A program made the translations under genes and the position numbers. A DNA stretch of 64,000 nucleotides, from contig JANFAH010000013.1 in the NCBI GenBank assembly GCA_024663395.1, positions 1,393,008-1,457,007 of the forward strand. The letters are read 5' to 3'. The notes under the pieces were generated by a model that saw nothing but the letters and a program-made list of their open reading frames with translations, made no database searches and was not told where the DNA came from. The first letter of the stretch is position 1, and each line of letters begins with the position of its first letter. This DNA is from Pisolithus tinctorius. Lineage: Eukaryota; Basidiomycota; Agaricomycetes; Boletales; Pisolithaceae. Shown in pieces: positions 11,715-24,925 of the stretch.

Positions 11715-12791
11715 CTGTTGTGATGATCAGAGATTAGTTAACTCACTACTTCGGTGGAGAAAATCAGGCCAAGGCGACGTGCGTTTGCATTACAGTTTAG
11801 TAAGGACCCGATGAAGACCTTATGAATAGCCAACTCACCTGAGGTAATAAGCCAAGAGCGGGGGTATGGTAGTCCGTGAACGATCCTTGCAGTAATGCGG
11901 TGGAGGCCTACGGGAAAACACAGTTATGTAAGCAAAAATGTATGACATAAAAAGGCCATACAAGGAAAAAAAACACCCACGAGAGTAGGAGCGGTGGAGG
12001 GAAAATGAAGAAGCCGCGGAAATTGAAAGTTGGAGCCGAACTTCATTCGCCGTCGTTCGTAACACTCGTGCATGCCAGGAGAGTCTTGACTGGGACTCCC
12101 TTTTCACGTCTGAGTTTCACCAGCTGCTTGTAACCGGCATTCTGGAAATCACCGCTATCGCAGAGCCAGGTCTTGCAAGTTGTACTTACAATCAGACACT
12201 CCAATGGTGAGAGTGCAATTCGACTGCCCACGACACCCACAGCGATTCCCTATTCACGAGCTACATAAGTGATGAATGTGAAAAAGTCATGGACGGATAC
12301 CCTATAAACGAGATTTGGAATAAGGTGGGCAGCGATTGACAGCGACCTAGTGTGACCGGCACTGGGCCTGGCTGTGGGAGTTCGTGACGGGCCTGTTGCC
12401 CGATATGGTTGACGTCCTGGAGACTCGTCAAAGACGAGGACCGCAGTATGTCTGCGTAATAACCAGGACTACTAAACCGCGGCCTCACTTTGGCTATGCA
12501 ACCACCGAATTCCGAGCGTATCATTTGGAGCAAACCGAATCTGGACTCACGCAGGACGTCTATCTCGCAGAAGTTCCGTACATATATTCACAATGTCTAC
12601 AATTATTAACAATATTCATGATCAAACACCATACATCACGGACACAGTCCAGCGCGCGCGTAACGTCATCATTCCGAATCATACTACGCCTTCCTCGATA
12701 CCCTCTCCATCTCCAAGGCATCCGTAGCAGATCAGTCCAAGGCATACTGGTTTTCTATCCTTTTAGGTAGGAGTCACAATTTTCCTCCCAT
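11715..12791. other. Intergenic, nothing supportable
   Basis: Open frames of up to 128 codons (12384-12770 plus) lack recognisable domains or splice partners. No repeat or RNA gene was identified. Confidence 0.4.
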
Positions 12792-13602
12792 TCAAGGCAA
12801 GTTCCTCATGGGAGTAGAGCCATAATGCGTTGCGCGGCGGTCCCAGCGGCCGTGCAGAGGATCACGGAAAGCCTTATTGGCGGACGCGAAGAGGAATGAA
12901 GTGACGAAGAGTGCAAGCACCACGACCCAGCTCACCCATGCGAACGCAAGCATGGCAGTGAGGACACGACAGCTAGAGTAGACCCAGCATGAGGAGAGGT
13001 TGCCCCAGTGGGTGTCAGGGTCGGGCGGGTTGCCGGTGCGCTGTTTAGGGTAACAGAGTCAGCGGGAATCAGGAATGATGTTAAACTTGGGAGACACGAC
13101 GCCAGGACTTACAGATGCGATAGCAGCACCGACGATCCAGAGGAGGAAGAGGACAAAGAGCCCGATAAGCTCAGTTGCGAAAGTGTTGATGAAGCGACGT
13201 TCCATTCTCTTGTGGATTGTGCGACCACTAAAACGATAAGGCTCGATTAGACATCGATCTCACAATAAGTACCGCTTTGATGATCTCACATGAGGAACGA
13301 CCAGAACATGGAAAGGATGCTGGTTACGAGCAACTCGATGATGATAGGATCTACGATGTATGATGAACCTCGTGGCGAGTACTCGATAGGCATGTTCACT
13401 CACCATAGAAGCTAACGCCGTAGTTCAGGGGGTCGAAAGGAGACAAGTTGAGTGTGTAGTGGAGCCTAACGGCGCAGAGCGACATGACGACCGCCGAGAA
13501 AATAAACTTTGTTTCCGACAGCATTAACACTTCTGACATCGCAACCTGCCCATGAAAACTCACTAGAAGAATGTAGAGGAAGACACGGAATCCGTGAATC
13601 AT
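12792..13602 (-). CDS. MARVEL-domain-like four-helix membrane protein, intact
   Basis: Spliced on the minus strand from exons 13564-13602, 13404-13506, 13290-13350, 13113-13227 and 12792-13040, it gives 567 bases with no stop, or 188 residues. Four hydrophobic segments are evident: FRVFLYILLFIFSAVVM at the N-terminus, IIIELLVTSILSMFWSFL, ELIGLFVLFLLWIVGAAIA, and VLTAMLAFAWVSWVVVLAL running into FVTSFLFASA. A Cys pair (SSCWVYSSC) lies in the loop before the last helix. The C-terminus is short and polar (PLHGRWDRRA). This layout matches fungal MARVEL proteins of the plasma membrane or eisosome region, whose exact roles are often unknown. Introns are 49-72 bases. The assignment is by layout and by the SCRVLTAMLAFAW stretch; the function is inferred. 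Confidence 0.85.
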
Positions 13603-15775
13603 GATGTTGTCCTCTCACTTGGTTGCGAGTTGAGGTTGATGGAGGTTGTGGGCTTCTGAGAGAGGGCGTGGTAATGATACTCTTCTCGTACGACGCACCC
13701 GGGTTTTATGTAGGATGACGAAATGCCCACGAGGAACTTGTGCACATACCACGCCGATTCACGAAATGAAATTACGCCGCATCTCCGCTTCGTTGAATGT
13801 GACATCCACCCACCTTTGAGAACCGCCACGTGGGTATGACTCACTAGAAAGCACCGTTGCCGTTGGGCTTGCAGACTGGCCGGTACCTAGTGGAAAGCAG
13901 GAGAAGCCGAACGAAGCACGGGGCGTATGGTTCCTTGGCGTCATCCGAGTGCCATGTTGGGCCTAAGCACAGCGTGACCGCAAGAATGGAAGTTCAGACG
14001 TCAGCGGCCTCGAGGCCTGCCTCGTTCTCGGGATATGATCCTGGACGACCCACATTCCTCTCTCTCTCATATTCTCGGATATCTCCCCCCGCCGAACGGT
14101 CGAGATCAGATAATGTCATCGTAACTGTAAGCCAGTGGGGTAGGCAGGATAGATCAGTCGGCACCTACTTATGGTCTGAGTTTCGGCGAATCGGGTAGTA
14201 CGGCCTGCGCAGGCTGCACAGCAACATGTTGCTTGCATAAGCTAAGCGAGCAAGCGGAGCCAAACTTTGGCAAGTCTCCCAGTTGGAATAGGCACAGCTC
14301 TGGCTGAGCCGATCGACGTCACCATGGCTGAAGCACTTTTTTCATACACTGTATCGTAGCAGCGTCAGCGTGCACACCGGGATGATTGACTCACGGGACA
14401 TGGGAGTGCAGTGACGTCGACTCGTCTCGATACCCCACATGGTAATTATGCTGCAGGGCGCTGTGCGTTGGACACCATACTCAAACCAGACTCCACTAGC
14501 ACCACGGAAACTTCACAAAACTGCATTGGCCCCAAGTCCCACATATGTAACCCCTGGACGCCGGGAGCTGGTGAACGCACGGAACACGGCACTCCGACAC
14601 TGGATCTCCATCAACCTGGCACGCAAAACCTCGAACTAGGTTCTATCCAGTAACCAGTGTGCTATCCGAAGCGTTATGCACAGCAGTTACCCTTCCTCGA
14701 TGTGACGTCACCCCCGCTGTAATATTGTTAAAGCATAGTGCTCCGATCGAAGACGTTGACAACATTCGCAATAATCTTATAACAATCGTTCACTCTCCAA
14801 ATAGCAATCTCCGACTCCTAACGTCACCCACATGCTGTGTACAATGGAGTGACATGGTGCATGACCCATACATTCGATGATGGAGAGGAGGGTCTTTCAG
14901 AGGGAAAAATTAACACCAAACGCACTGATAGATGGGGAAATTCCCTGTATGATGTTCATCAGTAGCCACGATACGGGGTTGGAGTTGGCCACTGCAGTGT
15001 GCATCAAGGACGAGAGTAATGGAGGGTAACTGTCGTGGCGGGCTGGGCCAGACTAAATATCCACACGTGCGTAGCATGATGCTCACTTCCAGCACAGCAA
15101 GTTATTCACTTGAGCTTTTCTTGCGGTCCGGCAGCATCCCAACAAGCGCCAACCCCGCTAAATGTGACCTCCAACGGCGTAATGTATGGGAATTCGATAT
15201 GTAGATCTGTATTTCCGGTCGCTATCGAGGACGTTCCCCCCAGACCTCCATCAATTGATACCACTCAGAAGGGCAGCCCGATACCCAGGTCGTCGTCGCG
15301 AAGCATGGTCATTACTCCTTCCAGTAGCCTCCGTGAAGCCTCCTTCGTGTTAACCACGCTGAGGAGCTTGCTGTTTCCAGTGATTTGCAGCATACACAGC
15401 CCGCCGCGATCATCTCGTCAGTCCGCGTTACCCGTTAATTCCGTTCTCAGGTAGGGTCCTCCATGAACTAGCAGTCTCGCACAGCAACTTGTAGCCACTT
15501 TTTGTAGAGATAATAACCGAACCCCAGATACGAACCCGACTTCTTAGATAGTTGAAGGAAATTTTTTTATGTAAAACCTGCTTCCGAACACGACATCCTG
15601 ACTCCAAAACAGGTTTTGGGCACGACCCTACTCCGGTCTCCGTGCACCGCGCCGATAAGTCATGGAGGTCCATCAGCAACATTTGGCTGGAGAGTGCCTA
15701 CAGCGGCGCTATTTGACCATAGCTCCGGCTCAGATCAATGGCAAAGTTGATATGAGATCTGGAGGGCAATAAATT
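13603..15775. other. Long intergenic stretch, no gene assigned
   Basis: Short frames on both strands have no shared features. On the minus strand near 14620-14680 there are A-box-like (TAGCACACTGG) and B-box-like (AGTTCGAGGTT) pieces, a possible tRNA-derived SINE scrap, but no cloverleaf can be drawn. The 5' region of the minus-strand MARVEL gene should lie at about 13603-13850. Confidence 0.35.
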
Positions 15776-17583
15776 GTGCTTCTCATAGAAAGCACTAGGA
15801 ATTCACTCGCCAACACCAACGTGATAGGACCTCCTAATGCTCGCACGACATCATGGACTATATCAACTGAACTTTCTCTCAATAACTCCAGTCCTCTTCG
15901 TTGCGACTCACTTTGCCTGCTACGACACTCCCGATCCATTGGACTTGCTACCATGGTGATGCACATGTCATACCTTCTGAACAGCTGTGGGGGTCCCCGA
16001 ACGTACAGCGTTCAGGATTTCCTGCGTGTCGCGAGGAATACCAAAACGGCGGCAAGGGTCGCTGCATGTGATCTTTATCATATTCCTTCTTGGTCATCAT
16101 GCTATCATGAATTTCTTCTTGCCCGCGTTGACATAGGCGGTAAGTGCATGCATTGAACTTATTCATCTACAATTATGCTGAGACGCCATAGTTGATGGAG
16201 AGAAACTCATGCTCATCATCGAGCGGGCCCCAAAGAATAATGGTATACGGGTGGTGTTTTCGGACGGTGGAGTTGCAAAAGATACGATCACCGTTGTGCG
16301 AGCCCTGTACGTCGTGCTTCTCCGGCCCAGGTATATTGCAAATGATGGCTAATGCTTTCAATCTCTCCGTCTAGGGGGGACCACGAGTATTGGCAGCGGG
16401 CTGGTCAAATTCCCGTATGCAGGGGAACCCTTCAATGGCGCGACCATTCACCCCACCTCTTGGACATTGTTTCGATTTCCGGCACCGCATCCGCAGCGTT
16501 CAAATACTACAACTGTTACGTTCGCCAATGTTATTGGTACGCTAGGGTCATTCTGGCTTCGATGGCGAAGGTATTTCCATCTTGCTCTAAGGAGGGAACT
16601 ACTTCGTTCTCGAAGAGGAGATTTGCGATATTTGGAAGCCACAAGCTGTCGCAGGTACAACTCCTTGTGGACCTTCATGCTATCTACGGTCAGGTCGCAT
16701 GTGCTTCTCTACCTCCTGCGCGCCCTCCGATTATCGTCACACCTGATTCTCACCAGGCCATCAGCTTGACTATAGCTGGATGCCTTGAGACATCTTTGGC
16801 ACAGATAATCTGGCTTCAGCCCGCTGCTGGCGTCGTCAATGGCTGCTGTGATCGAACGCTAGGACGTGAGCCCAACACTGCTGGTGGATGGACCTGATGG
16901 CCGTAACGGTGGGATGAATGTCCTAAAAGCAAAAATTGGCCATGTCAAAGGTCGAATAGCCTTCTCAGGTCTTGTTTTAGCCCTCCTCGTACACGGCTTT
17001 TGGGAGTGAATCTTTGCCCACAAGTATATAACTTGCGTAGTGACTCTGACTTCTGTACAGTGTATTCTGGATAACCACAGCAGTTCGTACTGTTTTTGAA
17101 TGAAGCGCATTGAAGTAGGGCCTAATGGGTAAAACGGAAAAGGTCGGAAAGGCTTGAGAGCAACGTCGTTTCTTTGGATCAGGTGTTGGACTTCTCCCTG
17201 AGCACGGTCTATGGATACCCCCAACGTTTACTTTCTCGAGCCCTCAGAGCTTCACTGGACAACATTTCACTGACTGTTAGGTCAGGCGCCGCTGGGATGT
17301 TCAAGCACCAGTAAGTCATTTCTTCTATCGATCACGTCAATCAATGTTGTTTCGGACCAACGAGTACACAGCTATAAGCTAGAAATTACAGACATGCAAT
17401 GGAGAGCAGCTAGGCGGCAGGAGCTACGTAATAACAAGTGTTGCAACCTCGCATTCCACGATACTTCCTGTATCTATCGAGTGGGGCAACAATAAGACAA
17501 TACGACACGATCCGCTCATGCTTGTTATGCGGCAACTTCGTCAGCGGAAGCGTATGGAATAGTTGCCGCAGCTGTGCAAGCCA
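15776..17583 (+). repeat. Segmental duplication, upstream copy, R1 part
   Basis: Nearly every base matches 21902-23672 apart from scattered substitutions and one deletion of about 20 bases in the other copy near 22440. The unit contains short open stretches with clear intron-like signals (for example GGCGGTAAGTGC at 16136) and phrases such as APKNNGIRVVFSDGGVAKDT (16223-16282) that recur in all four R1 copies. That suggests a former spliced gene, possibly a multi-pass membrane protein, but I do not recognise the family. The upstream copy differs from the downstream mainly by transitions. Confidence 0.8.
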
Positions 17584-19286
17584 CTCGCTGGAAGTAGCGG
17601 GTATCGCCTCAGCATTCGAAGTACAAATGGAGGTGATCTACTTTGCAACTTCGGATGCCGGGGTCGCACCAGAATGTACGGGCCTTTCTCTAGAAGATCT
17701 TACAGCACGATCCTGAGCACTTTCAGGCGTGCAGCCTGGAGTTCGTACACGTGGCTTTGCGCACTGAGATGGTCTCCAGGCTTTCGCAGGACAGTTGTGA
17801 CGTGGTGGGTGATACACAGTAGAGTGAGTCTGCAGCTGGCAAATTGTGGGAGGGCTAGACCAGCGAGTGCCTTACACTTTGAGTGCAGCCCACTGGGTCC
17901 ACAGTTTCCGGATACTTGGTATAAAAGACGATGGTGGGGGGATAGTCGACTCGCCGAGTAAGGGTTCTAGAGAGATCATCTAATACGAGGTGATACTATC
18001 AGGAAAACAACTATGAGACCATGAGGCCCGGCCGGCCCAATTCAGAACAGAAATATCCCTGTATTGCAAAACCATAACCATCTCTGCCACTGAGAATCCA
18101 AGGGCATTTTCTTTCGATTCACCATACAAGACGGGTTGGTGGAGGCGGAAAATCCCAAAACAGGGAGTATGCCATATCTTCTGGAAGGGTAGTGCAGTGT
18201 GTGGATGCTCATTGGAGCCTCGATCGTGGCTCGCTCATCCCTGGATGGAAATCAGTGAGAGGTAGCGCAGATATACCCGTCGCCTGTTCCAGCTCAAGAA
18301 GCACGACCCGAACTTTCTTGTGATTCGGTGATGGGTGGTGGAGAGTCTAGTCTGGGGTGTAAAACAGCACGGTACAAGGAGCCAACAGTTCCTGGAGAGT
18401 ATAACCCCCTTCAAACCATACACTATTCGGGAGCTCACCAGGCCCCACCCGAAATGCTGGAAAGGTATACAGCTATCAGTGCCGACCGACAATTCCATGA
18501 GAATATTGATCCAATTGCCTGCTGTGATTCGGAACTGCTATTCTTGTCAATGCAACACGTGTCGCTCCAAGCATCAGTAACCGTGTTATTGAGCAGTACG
18601 ACAGAATGCTTGGAGCTTGATAAGACCATCCTTTACGGACAAGTCATAGATGATGTGACCTTTAATGTCGTTCAGTGACAGCTCTTCCTTCCCCCACCGG
18701 TGGGGCAACATGACAAATCGGAGGTAGTCTGAAAGCGCTTCGTGGATGTTCTTGAGCACTATGGTACTGTCCCAGCCAGTGATGGTCGCGAGTAGCTCTT
18801 GGTATACAACACTGCACTCGAATTGCAGTATTTGTGCAGCTCTCTCACCAGAACTCTGGTTTGAGTGTCGAGCAGTCGGGAAGGAACTGCTGCAATGGCC
18901 TCGAGAACAAGATTCAGACTGCCTGCATGACCTGAGATTGGATATCCAAAGCTGCTCATTTGATCGTAGCAGCCTCTACCAATTCTGCCATTGTGCCGAG
19001 CTTCGCTGTTCCGTGCTGAAGATAAGAGGAGAGATTGTCTGGAAGCAAAGTGTAATAGTCTCCTCTAGGTCTGGTATCGTGTTCCGTCTCGTAAACCTGT
19101 CATGATGACAAGCCGAGACGATGTACAGAGACATAAACCGGTCTGGGTGTCTTTGAACCCTCGACTCCAAGCCTGCTGCCCAACCAAAACTGATGGCAGC
19201 ATCCGGATCACCAACTGCATCAGTTTTGTGGAACTGGCACAGAGACAGACAACGGACGAGTGCAGGGATGATGGCTGACATATTAG
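17584..19286 (-). pseudogene. TPR-HET (heterokaryon incompatibility) protein, decayed, present in only one duplicate
   Basis: HET-domain proteins trigger cell death on non-self fusion in fungi. On the minus strand, TPR units come first (AISFGWAAGLES, RHPDRFMSLY and IPDLEETITLC, about 19250-19060). They are followed by HET motifs in shifting frames: LRFVMLPHRW (about 18730-18700), LQAFC, then AWSDTCCIDKN (about 18590-18555), FHPGMSEPRSRLQ (about 18250), PEDMAYSLF (about 18190), PVLYGE.KENALG, and a C-terminal HVYELQAARL with GPYILVRP (about 17750-17660). The order matches intact basidiomycete TPR-HET proteins. Several frameshifts and stops make it dead. Its limits coincide with the segment missing from the downstream duplicate, so it was either inserted here or lost there. 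Confidence 0.8.
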
Positions 19287-19423
19287 GGACGAAGTGCCAT
19301 GCGCACATTGTGCACAGTACCCGATCCGAGTCGGCGTGCTGGAGCCCGTGTCACGTGCGGCGGACATCGACGCCGCGGCAGCCAGGCCGGAAGCTGTCTG
19401 ACTTTACACACGTCTCTAAAGTG

Positions 19424-20521
19424 ATGCAGTCAAGTTCCTTGAGCTCCCCATCGCCGACACAGCGCTTACTTGGCTCTGTGCAGCTGATACACCAGGGCAC
19501 AGAAGCTGTAAGTTGGCTCTGCGTCTTCCAAGCGTATTCTTACTCATCGTCACATGATTTCATAATAGAAAGTCTACAAGGTGTATCTCAGGGATTCCGA
19601 GTGGCGACAGAAAGCGAAGCACGCCGATCATGACACTTGCTCGATGGCAGAGGACATGGCTCCAGTGTTACTCAAGTATCAATCCAATAAGCGCTATTGA
19701 CATCCATCCCTCGATGCGCCACTCACTCGACAACGAGTAGCTGGAGAAGCCCATGCATCGATGTGATGCCTACAGTACGTCCCTTCTGCGTCTATCAACT
19801 TTATTTTAGTCCGAGCACGTAGTATTCCTCGCAGATCCGGTGTGAACATGCCGGGAATCAGAATGGTGGGTGTGTTGGGCCTGGAGTGGTCGACGGGAAA
19901 TCAGTGCGAGTCTTACTTCCGGGAGGGTCAGAGGTTATGGTGGCCCAGGATTCCGATGCAACTGATGGCGTTGGCCCTGATCGTTGCGAAGATGCTGCGC
20001 TTGCAGAATTCGGTGTCGAGCGAGGTAAGGGTTTCTATAGGAAAAGCATTGAGTTCACTCGAATCATTCCATTGTAGACGATCTGTTGAATATGATCAGC
20101 ATCGAAATAGCAAAGATGCACATCGTGAACATCATTCATGGCGACCTGACAACTTTGAATATGATACTCTGCGGGGGGACAAGGACCTGGTCTGTTACGC
20201 CACAGTGACATTGTTCAAGTTCACTTACTTGCGTACCAGGTGCTGATCGACTTTGGGCTCGCTTACCATTCTTCGCTGGTGGAGGACAAAGCGGTAGACC
20301 TCTATGTCCTCGAACGTGCTTTCGCATCAACGCATCCAGACGCAGAGCCGCTCTTCAACTCAGTTCTCGCTTCATACGAGAAACACCTCGGAAAGCACTG
20401 GTCCGTAATCAAGAAACAGTTGGATGACGGCGAGTAATACTCCCTATAGTGCCACCTTTGTTTCTCTGACTGACAACCCCTAGTTCGCCTCAGAGGTAGA
20501 AAATGCAGTACGGTATGTTAA
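19424..20521 (+). pseudogene. BUD32 kinase, decayed duplicate
   Basis: Counterpart of the intact gene at 23813-24925, with the same exon order. Damage is clear by comparison: CGA to TGA at 19698-19700 (after the RY of KRY-HPSLD) and at 19764-19766; loss of about 11 bases in the GIRMV..GVLGLEW exon near 19867, which shifts the frame; and loss of the last intron's donor (GTGCGT to GCGAGT at about 20430). The start codon survives as MQSSSLSSPSPTQR. The C-terminal signature RLRGRKRSMVG has become RLRGRKCSTVC. It shares the duplicated block with R1 but is separated from it by the TPR-HET remnant. Confidence 0.9.
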
Positions 20522-20619
20522 TTCTGCGTCATAAAGGAAACCTATAATCTATTAGGACCTCGGTGTTTTGTTTTGTCTTCCCATCTGCCTTCGCACCGGC
20601 AGTATTTTCAAATACTTTT

Positions 20620-20703
20620 AGCATAGGGGTAGTGGCATGCGCCATCGATAGAGTGGGTTGCAATGACTGGGGTATCGATGGCGCATGTCACTACCCCTAT
20701 GCT
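20620..20703. repeat. Long hairpin: 31-base arms, 30 of 31 paired
   Basis: The left arm 20620-20650 is the reverse complement of 20673-20703 except for one C/T mismatch, with a 22-base loop. It lies at the junction between the end of the dead BUD32 block and the next R1 copy. The left arm plus loop looks like an inverted copy of the start of R1, so this is probably an inverted-duplication breakpoint. Confidence 0.85.
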
Positions 20704-21960
20704 CCTACCCAAGTTCGAGAGCCCGAGACAGTACAGTGCTCAAGATTTCCTATGCATCGCAAGAACTCAACCGGTGGCAATGGTGGGTGCATGCGATCTG
20801 TATTATATTCCTTCCCGGCCTTCCTGTTATCATGAAGTTTTTCTGGCCCACATTCATGCTGGTCGTAGGTACATTGACTACTTGAACGTAGGGTAGACTT
20901 CGATGGGACCGCTCTCCACCCCGACTCTCTGATATTGCTTTCTTTGCAAGCGCCGCATCCACCACTTTTAGACTCTACAAACTCTACATTCGGAAATGTT
21001 ACTGGTATGCCAGGATCACCCTAGCGGCAATGGCGAGAGCATTCCCATCTTGCTCCCGGGAAGGGACTACTTCATTTTCGGGAAGGTGGCTCTCAATGTT
21101 TGGGAACTACAAGCCATCACAAGTCCAACATCTCATGGATCTTCACACTAACTACTGTCATGATTTACACCCACCTGTCAGCCACCTACCTCCTCCTATA
21201 ATCCCCACTTTGGAGGTCAGACGAGATGCTTCTGCCTTCGTTACACTAGACATTCTCTATGGCTCCGCCGTGTTTATAGCCAACGTCCAGAGGCCTCTGC
21301 CGCATTCAGCGGTGCCCGCACTAGCGGTTGTCATTGTAAACCGACATGATGACCAGTTGGCCGGAGGAATACTCGGATCCAGCAGGTATATGGCGTCCTA
21401 TTAGGTGGATGACGACTGCCACGATGCGAAGGAATTGGACTTCCAAGAGACGAAGCTAGATGATGCTAGCGGATGTGCTTTGATCGTCTGCTGTATATAT
21501 GTGATTCGAATTTTGTGTCCCCAATTTGCCTATACCATCACTACGACATGCTAGCACAGTACCCGGCGGTTACTTTTTTTATTCCCATGGCACGTACTAT
21601 CTCTATTCCTTCGTACAAAATCGCTCGAATACTACATGACTAGTACGTTCTGGTGTCATCACGATGACATTGTGGACCACGCCTTCGTATATCGGATATC
21701 GGATCGTGGTCATCGGAAGCGTGTAGACTCGACGCTCCGCCCAGGTTCCAGCTTGCTCAAATCATATAGATAACCCATCACAGCAGAATTCGATGGCTTT
21801 CCTCACGCCTTGCATGAGGGTTTTCCTTGTCGTGTTCGACTCCGCAGACATCGCGTCCAGTCTATTTCTTCAAGGTCATTTCCCTCGACGTTTTTTACTG
21901 TGATTTGTGCTTCGCATAGAAAACACTAGGAATTCACTCGCCAACATCAATGTGATAGGA
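20704..21960 (+). repeat. R1 repeat family, third copy
   Basis: It shares the blocks VQDFL..AR, ACDLYYIPS and FPSCSREGTTSFSGRW with the other R1 copies, and is closest to the inverted copy at 28.8-30.3 kb. From about 21480 it continues with the segment carrying VSPICLYHHYD-like text (frame broken here) that also occurs, inverted, at 28800-29225. No intact gene is seen, and function is unknown. Confidence 0.75.
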
Positions 21961-23672
21961 CCTCCTGATGCTCGCACGACATCATGGGCTATATCAACTG
22001 AACTTGTCTCTCAATAACACCAGTCCTCTTCGTTGCGACTCACTCTGCCTGCTACGGCACTCCCGATCCCTTGGACTTGCTGCTATGGTGATGCACATGT
22101 CATGCCTTCTGGACAGCTGTGGGGGTCCTCGAACGTACAGCGTTCAAGATTTCCTGTGCGTCGCGAGGAATATCAAAACGGCAGCGAGGGTCGCTGCATG
22201 TGATCTTTATCATATTCCTTCTTGGTCATCCTGCTATCATGAATTTCTTCTTGCCCGCGTTGACATAGGTGGTAAGTGCATGCATTGAACTTATTCATCT
22301 ACAATTATGCTGGGACGCCATAGTTGATGGAGAGAAACTCATGCTCATCATCGAGCGGGCCCCAAAGAATAATGGTATACGGGTGGTGTTTTCGAACGGT
22401 GGAGTTGCACAAGATACGATCACAGTTGTGCGAGCGCTGTAATATTGCAAATGATGGCTAATGCTTTCCATCTCTCCGTCTAGGGAGGACCACGAGTATT
22501 GGCAGCAGGCTGGTCAAATTCCCGTATGCAGGGGGACACTTCGATGGCGCGACCATTCACCCCACCTCTTGGACATTGTTTCGATTTCCGGCACCGCATC
22601 CGCAGCGTTCAAATACTACAACTGTCACGTTCGCCAATGTTATTGGCACGCTAGGGTCATTCTGGCTTCGATGGCGAAGGTATTCCCATCTTGCTCTAAG
22701 GAGGGAACTACTTCGTTCTCGAAGAGGAGATTTGCGATATTTGGAAGCCACAAGCTGTCCCAGGTACAACTCCTTGTGGACCTTCATGCTAATTACCGTC
22801 AGGACGCATGCGCCTCTCTACCTCCTGCGCGCCCTCCGATTATCGTCACACCTGATTCTCACCAGGCCATCAGCTTGGCTACATCTTTTGGCGCAGATAA
22901 TCTGGCTTCAGCCCGCTGCTGGCGTCGTCAATGGCTGCTGTGACCGAACGCTAGGACGTGAGCCCAACACCGCTGGCGGATGGACCTGAAGGCCGTAACG
23001 GTGGGATGAATATCCTAAAAGCAAAAATTGGCGATGTCAAAGGTCGAATGGTCTTCTCAGGTCTTGTTTTAGCCCTCCTCGTACACGGTTTTTGGGAGTG
23101 AATCTTTGCCCACAAGTATATCACTTGCGTAGTGACTCTGACTTCTGTACAGTGTATTCTGGATAACCACGGCAGTTTGTACTGTTTTCGAATGAAGCGC
23201 ATTGAAGTAGGGCCTAATGGGTAAAACGGACAAGGTCGGAAAGACTTGGGAGCGACGTCATTTCTGTGGATCAGGTGTTGGACTTCTCCCTGACACGGCC
23301 TATGGATACCCCCGACATTTACTTTCTCGAGCCCTCAGAGCTTCACTGGACAACATTTCACTGACTGTTAGGTCAGGTGCCGCTCGGATGTTCAAGCACC
23401 AGCAAGTCATTTCTCCTTTCGATCACGTCAATCAACGGTATTTAGGACCAGTGGGTACACAGCTATGAGTTAGAAATTATAGACAATGCAATAAGGAGCA
23501 GCTAGGTGACAGAATCTACGCAATAACAAGTGATGTGACCTCGCTTTCCACGATACTTCCTGTATCTATCAGGCGAGCAAAGATAAGACAATACGACCCG
23601 ATCCGCTTATACTCGTCATGCGGAAACTTCGTCAACAGAAGCGCATGGAATAGTTGCCGCAGCTATGCAAGC
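21902..23672 (+). repeat. Segmental duplication, downstream copy, R1 part
   Basis: Near-identical partner of 15776-17583. It runs straight into the BUD32 5' region without the TPR-HET segment: sequence matching 17583 is followed at once by sequence matching 19287 (the ACGAAGTGCCATGCG tract at about 23677). R1 reading frames are interrupted here too. Confidence 0.8.
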
Positions 23673-23812
23673 TTGTACGAAGTGCCATGCGGTCCGAGCC
23701 ATGCGCGTGAGATAAACTGGAGCCCTTGTCACGTGCGGCGTAAGACATCGAAGCGGCCGCAGCCGGGCCGGAAGTTAGCTGTCTGTCTGACTTTACACAC
23801 GTCTCTAAAGCG

Positions 23813-24925
<1,113 letters not shown>

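Noticed and set aside
14600..14700. Possible tRNA or tRNA-derived SINE (A-box and B-box-like pieces, minus strand).
   Set aside because: The A box is one base short, spacing is doubtful and no cloverleaf can be drawn.
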